From Flavobacterium sp. SUN046 (GTDB taxonomy: Bacteria > Bacteroidota > Bacteroidia > Flavobacteriales > Flavobacteriaceae): 64,000 nucleotides of DNA. Below are positions 57,669-64,000 of this stretch, piece by piece. The stretch is taken from assembly GCF_028867965.1 (NCBI RefSeq), contig NZ_JAPQNT010000012.1:1-64000 (forward strand), given 5' to 3'. Both the position numbers and the translations under genes were made by a program. The notes under the pieces are model-generated. The model did no database searches. It was not told the DNA's origin and saw only the letters and a list, made by a program, of their open reading frames with translations. Every line of letters begins with the position of its first letter. The first letter of the stretch is position 1.

Positions 57669-59186
57669 TTATTCTACAATGAAACTTTTAATTCTTGCAT
57701 CTCCAGTAAACATGTGAATTGGTGCACCAACACGATCCACTAAAACTTTGGTTTGACCATTTTTAGTGATACTGATTTTTATTTTATCAACGTGCCAATT
57801 ATCTGCAAACATTCCGCCGCCTCCAGTATGACGAATTTCTACTTCTTTAATGTCGTTAATGTCTATTTCTGTTGAGTTTGGAATGCTTTTTACAACTGTA
57901 TTTTCGGTAAAATTGTTCCATTTTGCAGAATCATTGATGTTGTTTAAAGTGAGTACTTTATTGGAACTTTTAAACTTAATTTTAAGGTTTACATTATTAT
58001 CTTTTCCGCCTTCAAGATTGTCGCCACCAGTTCCAAAAATACAGGTAAGTGACGCGTTAGTAGTAGCCGAATTTGATGTGTTGGAAGTAGTATTTTGTGT
58101 TGGACAAATGTTATTTGTGTTAATAGTTAAACTCGTTCCAGTATTTATATCGTTGTCTCTATTTTCATAAATAAATCGGTATAATGGCGAGTTCGAACCA
58201 CTAGGACTGATCCAATTCATGGTTCCATTTTTCATTTTTCCATCAACTTTTATTCTTGTGGTCACGGTTACTTTATCTAAATTCCAATTGTCGCCAACGA
58301 TTGCGGTCATGTTATTTGTCGATCCATTTTTAGGTCTTCGTGTAAATACAATTTCATAAATATCACTACAAAGTACATCAGCTGGAAGGTTGATTGTAAC
58401 TCTACGAATAGAATTATTTGGCCATTCTTTTCCTTCATTCGCATTTTCTTTAACTAAATCGGGTTTGTTTTTTATTTTTAAGGTAATTTTTAAACCTTCC
58501 ATAAAATCTTTTGGATCTAAATTATCACCGCCAGTTTTAAAATCAATGTCTAATTTGTTATCAGATTTTGGTGCAACAATAACGGTTGGACTTTTTATTG
58601 GTTGCGTAACTTGATTTACAACAACAGATGATTCTCCTTGTTGCGCCGTATAAAATTTGAAATATATATTCGATGTGTTTGTGTAAGTAGTTGGATTTGA
58701 CGCTTGATTTTTATATTCAAATTCTAAAATGCCACCATCAACATTCATAGTGCCCATTTTAGCTGCCAAATAGCCATCATTGTCTTTGCCGTTATTTGGT
58801 TGAATGGTATAATTTCCGTTTCCAACTGAAACAATTTGAAACGATTGTGTTGCTATATTGGTTAAAGGTTTTTGGGCTTCCATCCATGTAGATTCAAAAA
58901 CTTGGTTTCTTGAAGTGTCTAATTTGAAAGTTATGCATTTTAAATTACTCACTTTTTGAATAAGAAATAAACCTGGTTGATTTCTAACAGCTTTTACATC
59001 CCAAAGAAAATTTTGACCATTTAAAGAACCATTACTAGTTTCTTGAAGCGTTAATCCATTACCATTTTCGGCATAAAGAGCTTTATTATTTTCGGATAAA
59101 CGAATTAAATATCTTCCTGGTTTTAGTTGTGAAAAACACAGGTTAACAATTAGAATTAGTAAATATGTAAAGATTATTTTTTTCAT
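57669..59186 (-). CDS. Secreted beta-trefoil (ricin-like) protein with two TGGDNL domains, operon gene 4
   Basis: A 505-residue secreted protein. After the signal peptide (MKKIIFTYLLILIVNLCFSQ), residues about 21-180 look like a beta-trefoil lectin (LKPGRYLIRLSENNKALYAENG, FLWDVKAVRNQPGLFLIQKV, FQIVSVGNGNYTIQPNNG). Then come two related domains, each opening with TGGDNL (DIDFKTGGDNLDPKDFMEGLKIT and CIFGTGGDNLEGGKDNNVNL) and with a later DNW-xDKV stretch; these resemble PLAT/LH2-like lipid-binding beta sandwiches. I use ATG 59186 because it gives a signal peptide and a 7-nt gap to the preceding gene; an upstream ATG would overlap it. A sugar- and lipid-binding role is inferred. Confidence 0.78.
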   Translation of the reverse strand: MKKIIFTYLLILIVNLCFSQLKPGRYLIRLSENNKALYAENGNGLTLQETSNGSLNGQNFLWDVKAVRNQPGLFLIQKVSNLKCITFKLDTSRNQVFESTWMEAQKPLTNIATQSFQIVSVGNGNYTIQPNNGKDNDGYLAAKMGTMNVDGGILEFEYKNQASNPTTYTNTSNIYFKFYTAQQGESSVVVNQVTQPIKSPTVIVAPKSDNKLDIDFKTGGDNLDPKDFMEGLKITLKIKNKPDLVKENANEGKEWPNNSIRRVTINLPADVLCSDIYEIVFTRRPKNGSTNNMTAIVGDNWNLDKVTVTTRIKVDGKMKNGTMNWISPSGSNSPLYRFIYENRDNDINTGTSLTINTNNICPTQNTTSNTSNSATTNASLTCIFGTGGDNLEGGKDNNVNLKIKFKSSNKVLTLNNINDSAKWNNFTENTVVKSIPNSTEIDINDIKEVEIRHTGGGGMFADNWHVDKIKISITKNGQTKVLVDRVGAPIHMFTGDARIKSFIVE

Positions 59187-59193
59187 ATTTATT

Positions 59194-59973
59194 TTATTTA
59201 AATTCAACTAGTACCGGAAAAAATTCAATTTTTTCAATTCTAGTATCGTCATTACAATTGTCGTCATCGCTAATATCATTTCCACCAGTGTCACCAACAA
59301 TATGAAAGAAGTTTACTAATGTTCCTTCAAGAGCTGGAACTGTATAAACTGTATTTCCGTCAACATAACTGCCAACCAAATTTTTAATTATATCTTGTGA
59401 TAAATGCAATGGTGCACCAACAACATCTGTGAATTCCTTAGGAACTCCATGAGCATTTAAGACATTTCTGGCTATAGTTTGACCGTCTAAAAAATTATTT
59501 AATCCAGCTTGAACGTCTGCACCAGGAATGATAAACTGAAATCCTGCAGGCTGACTAACAAATTGTGTTCTCGAAGCAGTTTCAGATAGTATTTTATTAA
59601 TTGTCTTTCCATAAGGAACATCATAAACTTTTTTACTCCATGATCCTTCTGTTGTACTCCAATCTTGAACGGTTTCTTGAGCCCATAATGATATGTCTGC
59701 CCAAATTTCTTTTCCGTTTTCAGATAATCTAATTTTTACTTCACATTTTACTCTTGGACCATGACCATCAAACTCTCTATCACCTCGCAATAATGTTTTA
59801 GGACAAAGCCATTCATTAATATCTTCTAAATTTATTTTTTCTTGTTTAGAAGCACTGATTGTCTGTGCTACATTAGTATTGGATTTTTTAGGAACTTTAT
59901 ATATAGGTTTAACTACTTGAGCACTCAATGATAAACCGAAAATTGCTGTAAATACTGTTATTGTTAATTTCAT
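59194..59973 (-). CDS. Secreted protein with GDREF domain, operon gene 3
   Basis: A 259-residue protein with a signal peptide (residues 1-18). It carries a domain I do not find a name for, shared with the first gene of the run. Shared blocks: INE-LCP-TL-RGDREF-G-GPR (here about 52-75), EIWADISLWAQETVQDWSTTEGSW (about 88-112), and IVGDTGG-DIS-DD-C-DDTRIE-IEFFP-VEF at the C-terminus (about 222-258). The acidic repeats look like calcium sites. It starts 21 nt after the propeller gene's stop. Confidence 0.75.
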   Translation of the reverse strand: MKLTITVFTAIFGLSLSAQVVKPIYKVPKKSNTNVAQTISASKQEKINLEDINEWLCPKTLLRGDREFDGHGPRVKCEVKIRLSENGKEIWADISLWAQETVQDWSTTEGSWSKKVYDVPYGKTINKILSETASRTQFVSQPAGFQFIIPGADVQAGLNNFLDGQTIARNVLNAHGVPKEFTDVVGAPLHLSQDIIKNLVGSYVDGNTVYTVPALEGTLVNFFHIVGDTGGNDISDDDNCNDDTRIEKIEFFPVLVEFK

Positions 59974-59994
59974 AATTTTGTTTTTTTATTGGTT

Positions 59995-60912
59995 TTATAA
60001 TTCAACTTTTATATCATTATTTTTTACTCTCAAATAGAAATAACCATCTAAGCCAATAAAATATAACTGACTTCCAAAAACGGCAATCGATTTGGCTTTG
60101 GCATTCATTGGAGTAGGAGTTGGTTCTTCTGTTGATAGTTGATAAACCATATCGTCTGTACCAACATACCAAAGTGGTGTGCTCAAACCTATATCTGTAG
60201 TTAGTTGTTTTGCTTTAATTGTTCCCATTTTTCTCCATTCTGCAAATCCTGGTTTCCACATCAATAAATTATCTTCCATGTCAATCATAAAAAACCTTCT
60301 GTTATATGCTGTAAACATTTTGGCTGCTTTTTCTGGTGGAATATTGCTAGGAAGTGTTCCGATTGTTGCTGATCTTATATAATTTTTTTCATTTAAGTAC
60401 CAATATCCGTCTGTACTCTCAGTATCAAAATAGACATAAGTAGTTGTTGGCATAGGAAAACTCGGAATTCCAACTTGAATTTTTCTAACGTGTTCTGGAT
60501 CTGCATGTCCGCCAGACATCATTCCTAATCCGTCTTTGCTATGAACCAAAACAACACCATAGGCAACCGTTAAATTTTCCACTTTACTATTGTTTGTTAT
60601 TGTTGCAGTTCCTAAATTTTGGTAATGAAAACCAACTCCGCGAAGGACATCGTTTTCATCAATCAACCAAACGCCGCCATTTCTTGTGTTCAATGCTATA
60701 GATTTAAAACGTTTTGCACTTGCATTTGGAGATTGAGGATTGTAATTTACGTTGGTAGATTTAATAACTTTAGGCATAAATACATTTGGACTCGATTGTG
60801 ATGGTGTTATTGGTCTTGGACCATCTACTTGGTTGCTTTGATTAATTGGAACTTGACCGTAAATCATCATTTGTGTAAATGATATTACTAAAAGGAGGAA
60901 TAATTTTTTCAT
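59995..60912 (-). CDS. Secreted tectonin-like beta-propeller protein, operon gene 2
   Basis: A 305-residue protein with a signal peptide (residues 1-19). The mature part has about six short blades of the tectonin/YWTD-like type: FKSIALNTRNGGVWLIDENDVLRGVG, VENLTVAYGVVLVHSKDGLGMM, TYVYFDTESTDGYWYLNEKNYI, FMIDMEDNLLMWKPG, PLWYVGTDDMVYQLS, SIAVFGSQLYFIGLDGYFYL. Tectonin propellers bind sugars or lipids (e.g. lipopolysaccharide, methylated glycans). The start lies 34 nt after the first gene. Confidence 0.75.
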   Translation of the reverse strand: MKKLFLLLVISFTQMMIYGQVPINQSNQVDGPRPITPSQSSPNVFMPKVIKSTNVNYNPQSPNASAKRFKSIALNTRNGGVWLIDENDVLRGVGFHYQNLGTATITNNSKVENLTVAYGVVLVHSKDGLGMMSGGHADPEHVRKIQVGIPSFPMPTTTYVYFDTESTDGYWYLNEKNYIRSATIGTLPSNIPPEKAAKMFTAYNRRFFMIDMEDNLLMWKPGFAEWRKMGTIKAKQLTTDIGLSTPLWYVGTDDMVYQLSTEEPTPTPMNAKAKSIAVFGSQLYFIGLDGYFYLRVKNNDIKVEL

Positions 60913-60946
60913 ACTACTTGATTTTTAAATTGTTGATGAATTTATT

Positions 60947-62251
60947 TTAATTTTGAAATTGAACTTTTATAGGAAAGAAGGAAATATTTTCAATACGAGT
61001 ATCATCTGTACAGTCATTGTCTGTACTAATGTCATCTCCTCCAGTATCGCCAACAATGGCCATTCTTTTTATGAAATTCATTGGTTCAGTATTTGTAACG
61101 GTATTATTACTAGTTCCAGTTGCTCCAATAAATTGGGTTCCAGCACTTGGCGAAATAAAATTGATATTGGTTGTTATAGGCGAAAGAATTTGTGCAATTC
61201 GTCGGTTATTTGGCGTTGTAAAAACTCGTTTTTCAAACCTTTGTGAAACGGTACTAAAATCAGAAACAGTTTCGGTTGCAGTAAAGTTGATGATTGCCCA
61301 AATTTCGGTAGTGTTTCTTATTTCTAAAGTGATAGCAGTTTGAATTCTTGGTCCATTACCATTAAATTCTCTATCGCCTCTTGTTAGTGTTTGCGGACAA
61401 AGTGTTTCATTAATATCATTTAAAAAAACATGAACTTCATTATCTGTATTTCTAAATGGTGGATTTCCTTTTGATAAAACCATGTATTTTGCATTAACTG
61501 GCATTGCAATACTTGCATTTTGATTGAAAATTTTCCATCTGTTTGCGTTGAACCAAACTCCTGTTGCATTTGCATTAGCAACACCTTGAAAAAGAGGAGT
61601 TGTGAATACTAAATTATTTGTGCCGTCGTTTGTTGTTGAATTGTTTATAGTAAAATTATTGCTAGAAACTGTAGTTGCACTTGCTATAAAAATGGTGTTA
61701 TCTATGACAATATTATAACTGTTTACAGCGAATAATGATAAATCAAGGTTTAAAATGGTCCATTTATTGATTGTTGGTGCGTAGGCAATTCCAACTTCTT
61801 TTGTATTTCTAAACGAAGCTTTTGTTATTAAAAATTTGGCGTTTGGATTTCCATTTAATAATGGATTATCAATAGTAGTATTGTTTGAACTGGTTGGTCT
61901 TGAAGTGTGAACAAAAGCATTTGTGCCTCTTGGAACTGCCAAAATATTAAATTTGGTGTTTTCTGGAATTCCAGCTGGATTTGGTGTATTTATAATCCAT
62001 TTGTTATCAAAGAAAAAAACACTGTAAGCATCATTAAATCGTGGACCAATAACTCCAAAATCTACGGTTACAATTAAAATTAAATCGGGATTGTTATTCG
62101 TTAGTGGATTATCGATTATACAATTTACAGGAAATTCTCCTCGACGCACATTTTGAAATTCATTATCGTTGTAAGTCGCAATGTGTTTAAACGAAATTTG
62201 AGCCTGTAAAAAAGAGCAGGTAAATAAAAATAAAAGAGTTATTTGTTTCAT
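60947..62251 (-). CDS. Secreted DUF7452-like repeat protein with GDREF domain, operon gene 1
   Basis: A 434-residue protein with a signal peptide (residues 1-17). Residues about 18-265 contain three or four repeats of roughly 70-75 residues: IDNPL-NxNP-LILIVTVDFG, then xGxRFNDA or similar, then KWIINTPNPAGIPENTKFNIL, recalling DUF7452 (seen in secreted proteins with the phrase 'KWxIxNxD'). The C-terminal 160 residues are the GDREF domain also found in gene 3 (ETLCPQTLTRGDREFNGNGPR ... GDTGGDDISTDNDCTDDTRIENISFFPIKVQF). It is first in the six-gene run, preceded by a candidate AraC-type operator. Confidence 0.76.
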   Translation of the reverse strand: MKQITLLFLFTCSFLQAQISFKHIATYNDNEFQNVRRGEFPVNCIIDNPLTNNNPDLILIVTVDFGVIGPRFNDAYSVFFFDNKWIINTPNPAGIPENTKFNILAVPRGTNAFVHTSRPTSSNNTTIDNPLLNGNPNAKFLITKASFRNTKEVGIAYAPTINKWTILNLDLSLFAVNSYNIVIDNTIFIASATTVSSNNFTINNSTTNDGTNNLVFTTPLFQGVANANATGVWFNANRWKIFNQNASIAMPVNAKYMVLSKGNPPFRNTDNEVHVFLNDINETLCPQTLTRGDREFNGNGPRIQTAITLEIRNTTEIWAIINFTATETVSDFSTVSQRFEKRVFTTPNNRRIAQILSPITTNINFISPSAGTQFIGATGTSNNTVTNTEPMNFIKRMAIVGDTGGDDISTDNDCTDDTRIENISFFPIKVQFQN

Positions 62252-62317
62252 TATGATTAAGTTTTAATTGTTCAACAAGGCAAATGTCCAACAAACGGTT
62301 TCTAATCATTATGAATA

Positions 62318-62356
62318 ATGTAACAACAGTTATGACTTATGTAACAACATGTTACA
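62318..62356. promoter_or_regulatory. Candidate AraC-type operator for the secreted operon
   Basis: ATGTAACAACA occurs at 62318-62328 and again at 62339-62349, a direct repeat with a 21-bp period (two helical turns), the layout preferred by AraC-type double HTH dimers. The second copy is also part of TGTAAC-AACAT-GTTACA (62340-62356). It lies 67 bp upstream of the first secreted gene and 33 bp after the stop of the hybrid regulator. Confidence 0.58.
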
Positions 62357-62388
62357 AGTCAATTAAATCAAGGCTTTACAAGTGTAAA

Positions 62389-64000
62389 TTAATTTTTATT
62401 TATATATTCTGTAGGAGTACAATGATACATTTCTTTAAAACATTTTGAAAAATAAGACACATCACTAAAGCCAACAGAGTAAGCAATTTCAGATATATTT
62501 CCGTTTCCTTTTTTAAGTAATTCGGCTGAAATTTTTAATCGTTCGTTTCTTAAAAACTCCGATGTTGAAACTCCAAATAATGTTTTAAGTTTTCTATGCA
62601 ATTGCATTCTGCTCATTCCTGTATCTTTAGAAAAATCGTCTGCACTGTATTCAGAATTTGACATATTTTCATCTAATACTTTTTGTAAGCGTTCCACAAA
62701 TTTTTCGTCAACTGAATTAATTACAATATCTGTTGGACGCAAAATTAATTCTTGACTGTAACGAATTTGTAATTTTTTGCGTTCCGCTATTAATTGTTTT
62801 ACGGTTTCTTTTACAATTTCGTTATTGAATGGTTTGGTTAAATAGGCATCGGCTGTACTTTTTAAGCCTTCTAAATGCGCTTCATCTGATGTTTTTGCAG
62901 TTAACAAAATTACAGGAATAAAAGAAGTTAACTCATTGTTTTTAATTTGTTTGGTAAATTCAAAACCATCCATTTTTGGCATCATTACATCAGAAATAAT
63001 GCAATCTGGAATTTCTTTTTGAGCAATTTTTAAAGCTTCTTCACCATCTTGTGCTTCAAGAATTTGGTAGTTTTCTTTGAAAATATCTTTTAAAACGGTT
63101 CTAATTTCTGAATTATCATCTACAAGTAATAAAACCGGTAATTCATTAGTTGAACTGATACTGTTTTCTGTTGTAATTTGCTGATTTTCAGTAGTTATAA
63201 TTACTGCGTTTGTGTTTGACTTTTCTAATGGTAAATCAATATGAATAGTTAATTTATTATCTACGAAATCTGTAGTTAATGTTCCTCGATACAGATCAAC
63301 TAATTCTTTAACCAAAGCTAATCCAATTCCGAAGCCATTTTGATATTCGTTTTTTTGATAAAAACGTTCGAATAGTTTAGGAATATCTTCTGATTTTAAT
63401 TCTGAAGTTTCGTTCGAAAAAGTTAAAATTAAATTTGAATATTCCATAATGCTATCAAAATGAATTTCAGTTTTTGGCTTTGCATATTTCAGAGCATTTG
63501 AAATTAAGTTTGAAACTATTTTTTGAATTACATCTTTGTCAAAATAATCATTCTGATTTTGCTTTTCAATATTAGAAATCAAAGTTAAATTATTTTCAAC
63601 AGCTTGAAATTGAAAAGGTTCGATTATAGAAAATAGAAAATTACTTATATTTCCTTCTTTTAGAATTAATTTTAAATTGCCGCTATCAATTTTAGAAAGT
63701 TCTAAAAGTTGATCAACTAATTCCAACATTCTTGTAGAATTGGTATCAATTAAATTTAATTTTTTTATTTGATTTTCATCTTTAATTTCGCTTTGCAAAC
63801 TTTGAACAGGACTTTTAATCAAAGTTAATGGTGTTCTAAATTCATGCGAAATGTTGGCGAAAAAACGCGATTTTAGTTCGTTTAATTCGTTTAGTTTTTG
63901 TGCAGTTTTAATTTTGTTTCGATAACCATAGAATAATAATCCTCCAATTAATGCCAGTAAACCTAATAAACCGATGTAGATGTATTTTTGTTTTTTTGAA
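62389..64000 (-). CDS. Hybrid two-component regulator (HTCS-like): HisKA-HATPase-REC-AraC, C-terminal part
   Basis: The reading frame enters from the right edge, and at least 536 residues are in the window. In order: one membrane helix (YIYIGLLGLLALIGGLLFYGY), HisKA with FFANISHEFRTPLTLI, HATPase (NLISNALKYAKP, FGIGLALVKELVDL), a receiver domain (LLVDDNSEIRTVL, IISDVMMPKMDGFEF with the phospho-Asp, ADAYLTKPFN) and an AraC double HTH (GMSRMQLHRKLKTLFG, ISEIAYSVGFSDVSYFSKCFKE). Kinase, receiver and DNA-binding domain in one chain is the HTCS architecture of Bacteroidota. The sensor part is outside. It is the likely regulator of the adjoining secreted operon. Confidence 0.93.
   Translation of the reverse strand, partial: SKKQKYIYIGLLGLLALIGGLLFYGYRNKIKTAQKLNELNELKSRFFANISHEFRTPLTLIKSPVQSLQSEIKDENQIKKLNLIDTNSTRMLELVDQLLELSKIDSGNLKLILKEGNISNFLFSIIEPFQFQAVENNLTLISNIEKQNQNDYFDKDVIQKIVSNLISNALKYAKPKTEIHFDSIMEYSNLILTFSNETSELKSEDIPKLFERFYQKNEYQNGFGIGLALVKELVDLYRGTLTTDFVDNKLTIHIDLPLEKSNTNAVIITTENQQITTENSISSTNELPVLLLVDDNSEIRTVLKDIFKENYQILEAQDGEEALKIAQKEIPDCIISDVMMPKMDGFEFTKQIKNNELTSFIPVILLTAKTSDEAHLEGLKSTADAYLTKPFNNEIVKETVKQLIAERKKLQIRYSQELILRPTDIVINSVDEKFVERLQKVLDENMSNSEYSADDFSKDTGMSRMQLHRKLKTLFGVSTSEFLRNERLKISAELLKKGNGNISEIAYSVGFSDVSYFSKCFKEMYHCTPTEYINKN

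Noticed and set aside
62340..62356. TGTAAC-AACAT-GTTACA as a possible terminator of the hybrid regulator gene.
   Set aside because: The stem is AT-rich with only 6 bp and no T run follows on the minus strand; moreover the regulator ends downstream of it on that strand.
63823..64000. Start of the hybrid regulator at an internal ATT codon near 63822.
   Set aside because: The frame continues to the window edge and includes the HisKA box and a membrane helix, so the gene starts outside the window.

Overview
The window reads as chromosomal DNA of a Bacteroidota bacterium of the family Flavobacteriaceae, most like Flavobacterium. The DNA is strongly AT-rich. Promoters match the Bacteroidota -7 box TAnnTTTG, and Shine-Dalgarno sequences are essentially absent. 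Several secreted proteins end in type IX secretion (T9SS) sorting domains. Family-typical genes include a type III glutamine synthetase, the fused isobutyryl-CoA mutase IcmF, and DUF3810, DUF983, DUF1543 and DUF4197 proteins. I recognise no phage and no complete insertion sequence.

Layout. 0-0.1 kb: the 3' end of a 5S rRNA, so a ribosomal operon lies to the left. 0.2-13 kb: housekeeping genes (Nudix hydrolase, lysophospholipid acyltransferase, ECF sigma factor, type II NADH dehydrogenase, sterol-desaturase-like enzyme, Crp and AraC regulators, DUF3810 protease-like protein, a RelE/ParE toxin-antitoxin pair, PepD dipeptidase, a lipoprotein esterase). 13.3-19.7 kb: two TonB-dependent receptor operons, one with a PepSY protein and one with a di-haem cytochrome c peroxidase. 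Their promoters are near copies of each other and share a TATTTAG-A-CTAAATA operator, so they look like one metal (probably iron) regulon. 19.8-30 kb: prfA, then an envelope-stress-like cluster (outer-membrane barrel, holin-like, YtxH, lmo0937-like, BrkB) with its own AraC regulator, response regulator and histidine kinase, then outer-membrane and AI-2E-type transporter genes. 30-36.4 kb: pyrF with a BtuF-like protein, a DUF4197 lipoprotein and icmF.

36.4-37.8 kb holds the most unusual locus. A REP-associated tyrosine transposase (RAYT) has a GAGACGCGAT/ATCGCGTCTC palindrome just upstream, where it doubles as the icmF terminator. The same palindrome has invaded the RAYT's own coding sequence in frame and flanks nine 30-bp tandem units that each rebuild a REP-like hairpin. 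The next gene (GyrI-like) overlaps the RAYT stop codon.

37.8-54.4 kb: small conserved proteins, TerC, two T9SS cargo proteins, glnN with repeated AGGGTATAA sites, two tandem double-OmpA-domain proteins, purM, a 1393-residue repetitive T9SS beta-helix protein, a decayed pseudogene, DUF1456, an esterase and a TerB-like protein. 54.4-62.3 kb: a run of secreted proteins of unknown function with lectin-like features (beta-trefoil, TGGDNL repeats, tectonin-like propeller, and an unnamed domain shared by two members). 62.4-64 kb: the C-terminal part of a one-protein hybrid two-component regulator. Between it and the secreted operon lies a 21-bp-spaced direct repeat typical of AraC-type binding, suggesting that the regulator controls the operon. 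This is the best candidate for an undescribed system, after the RAYT locus.
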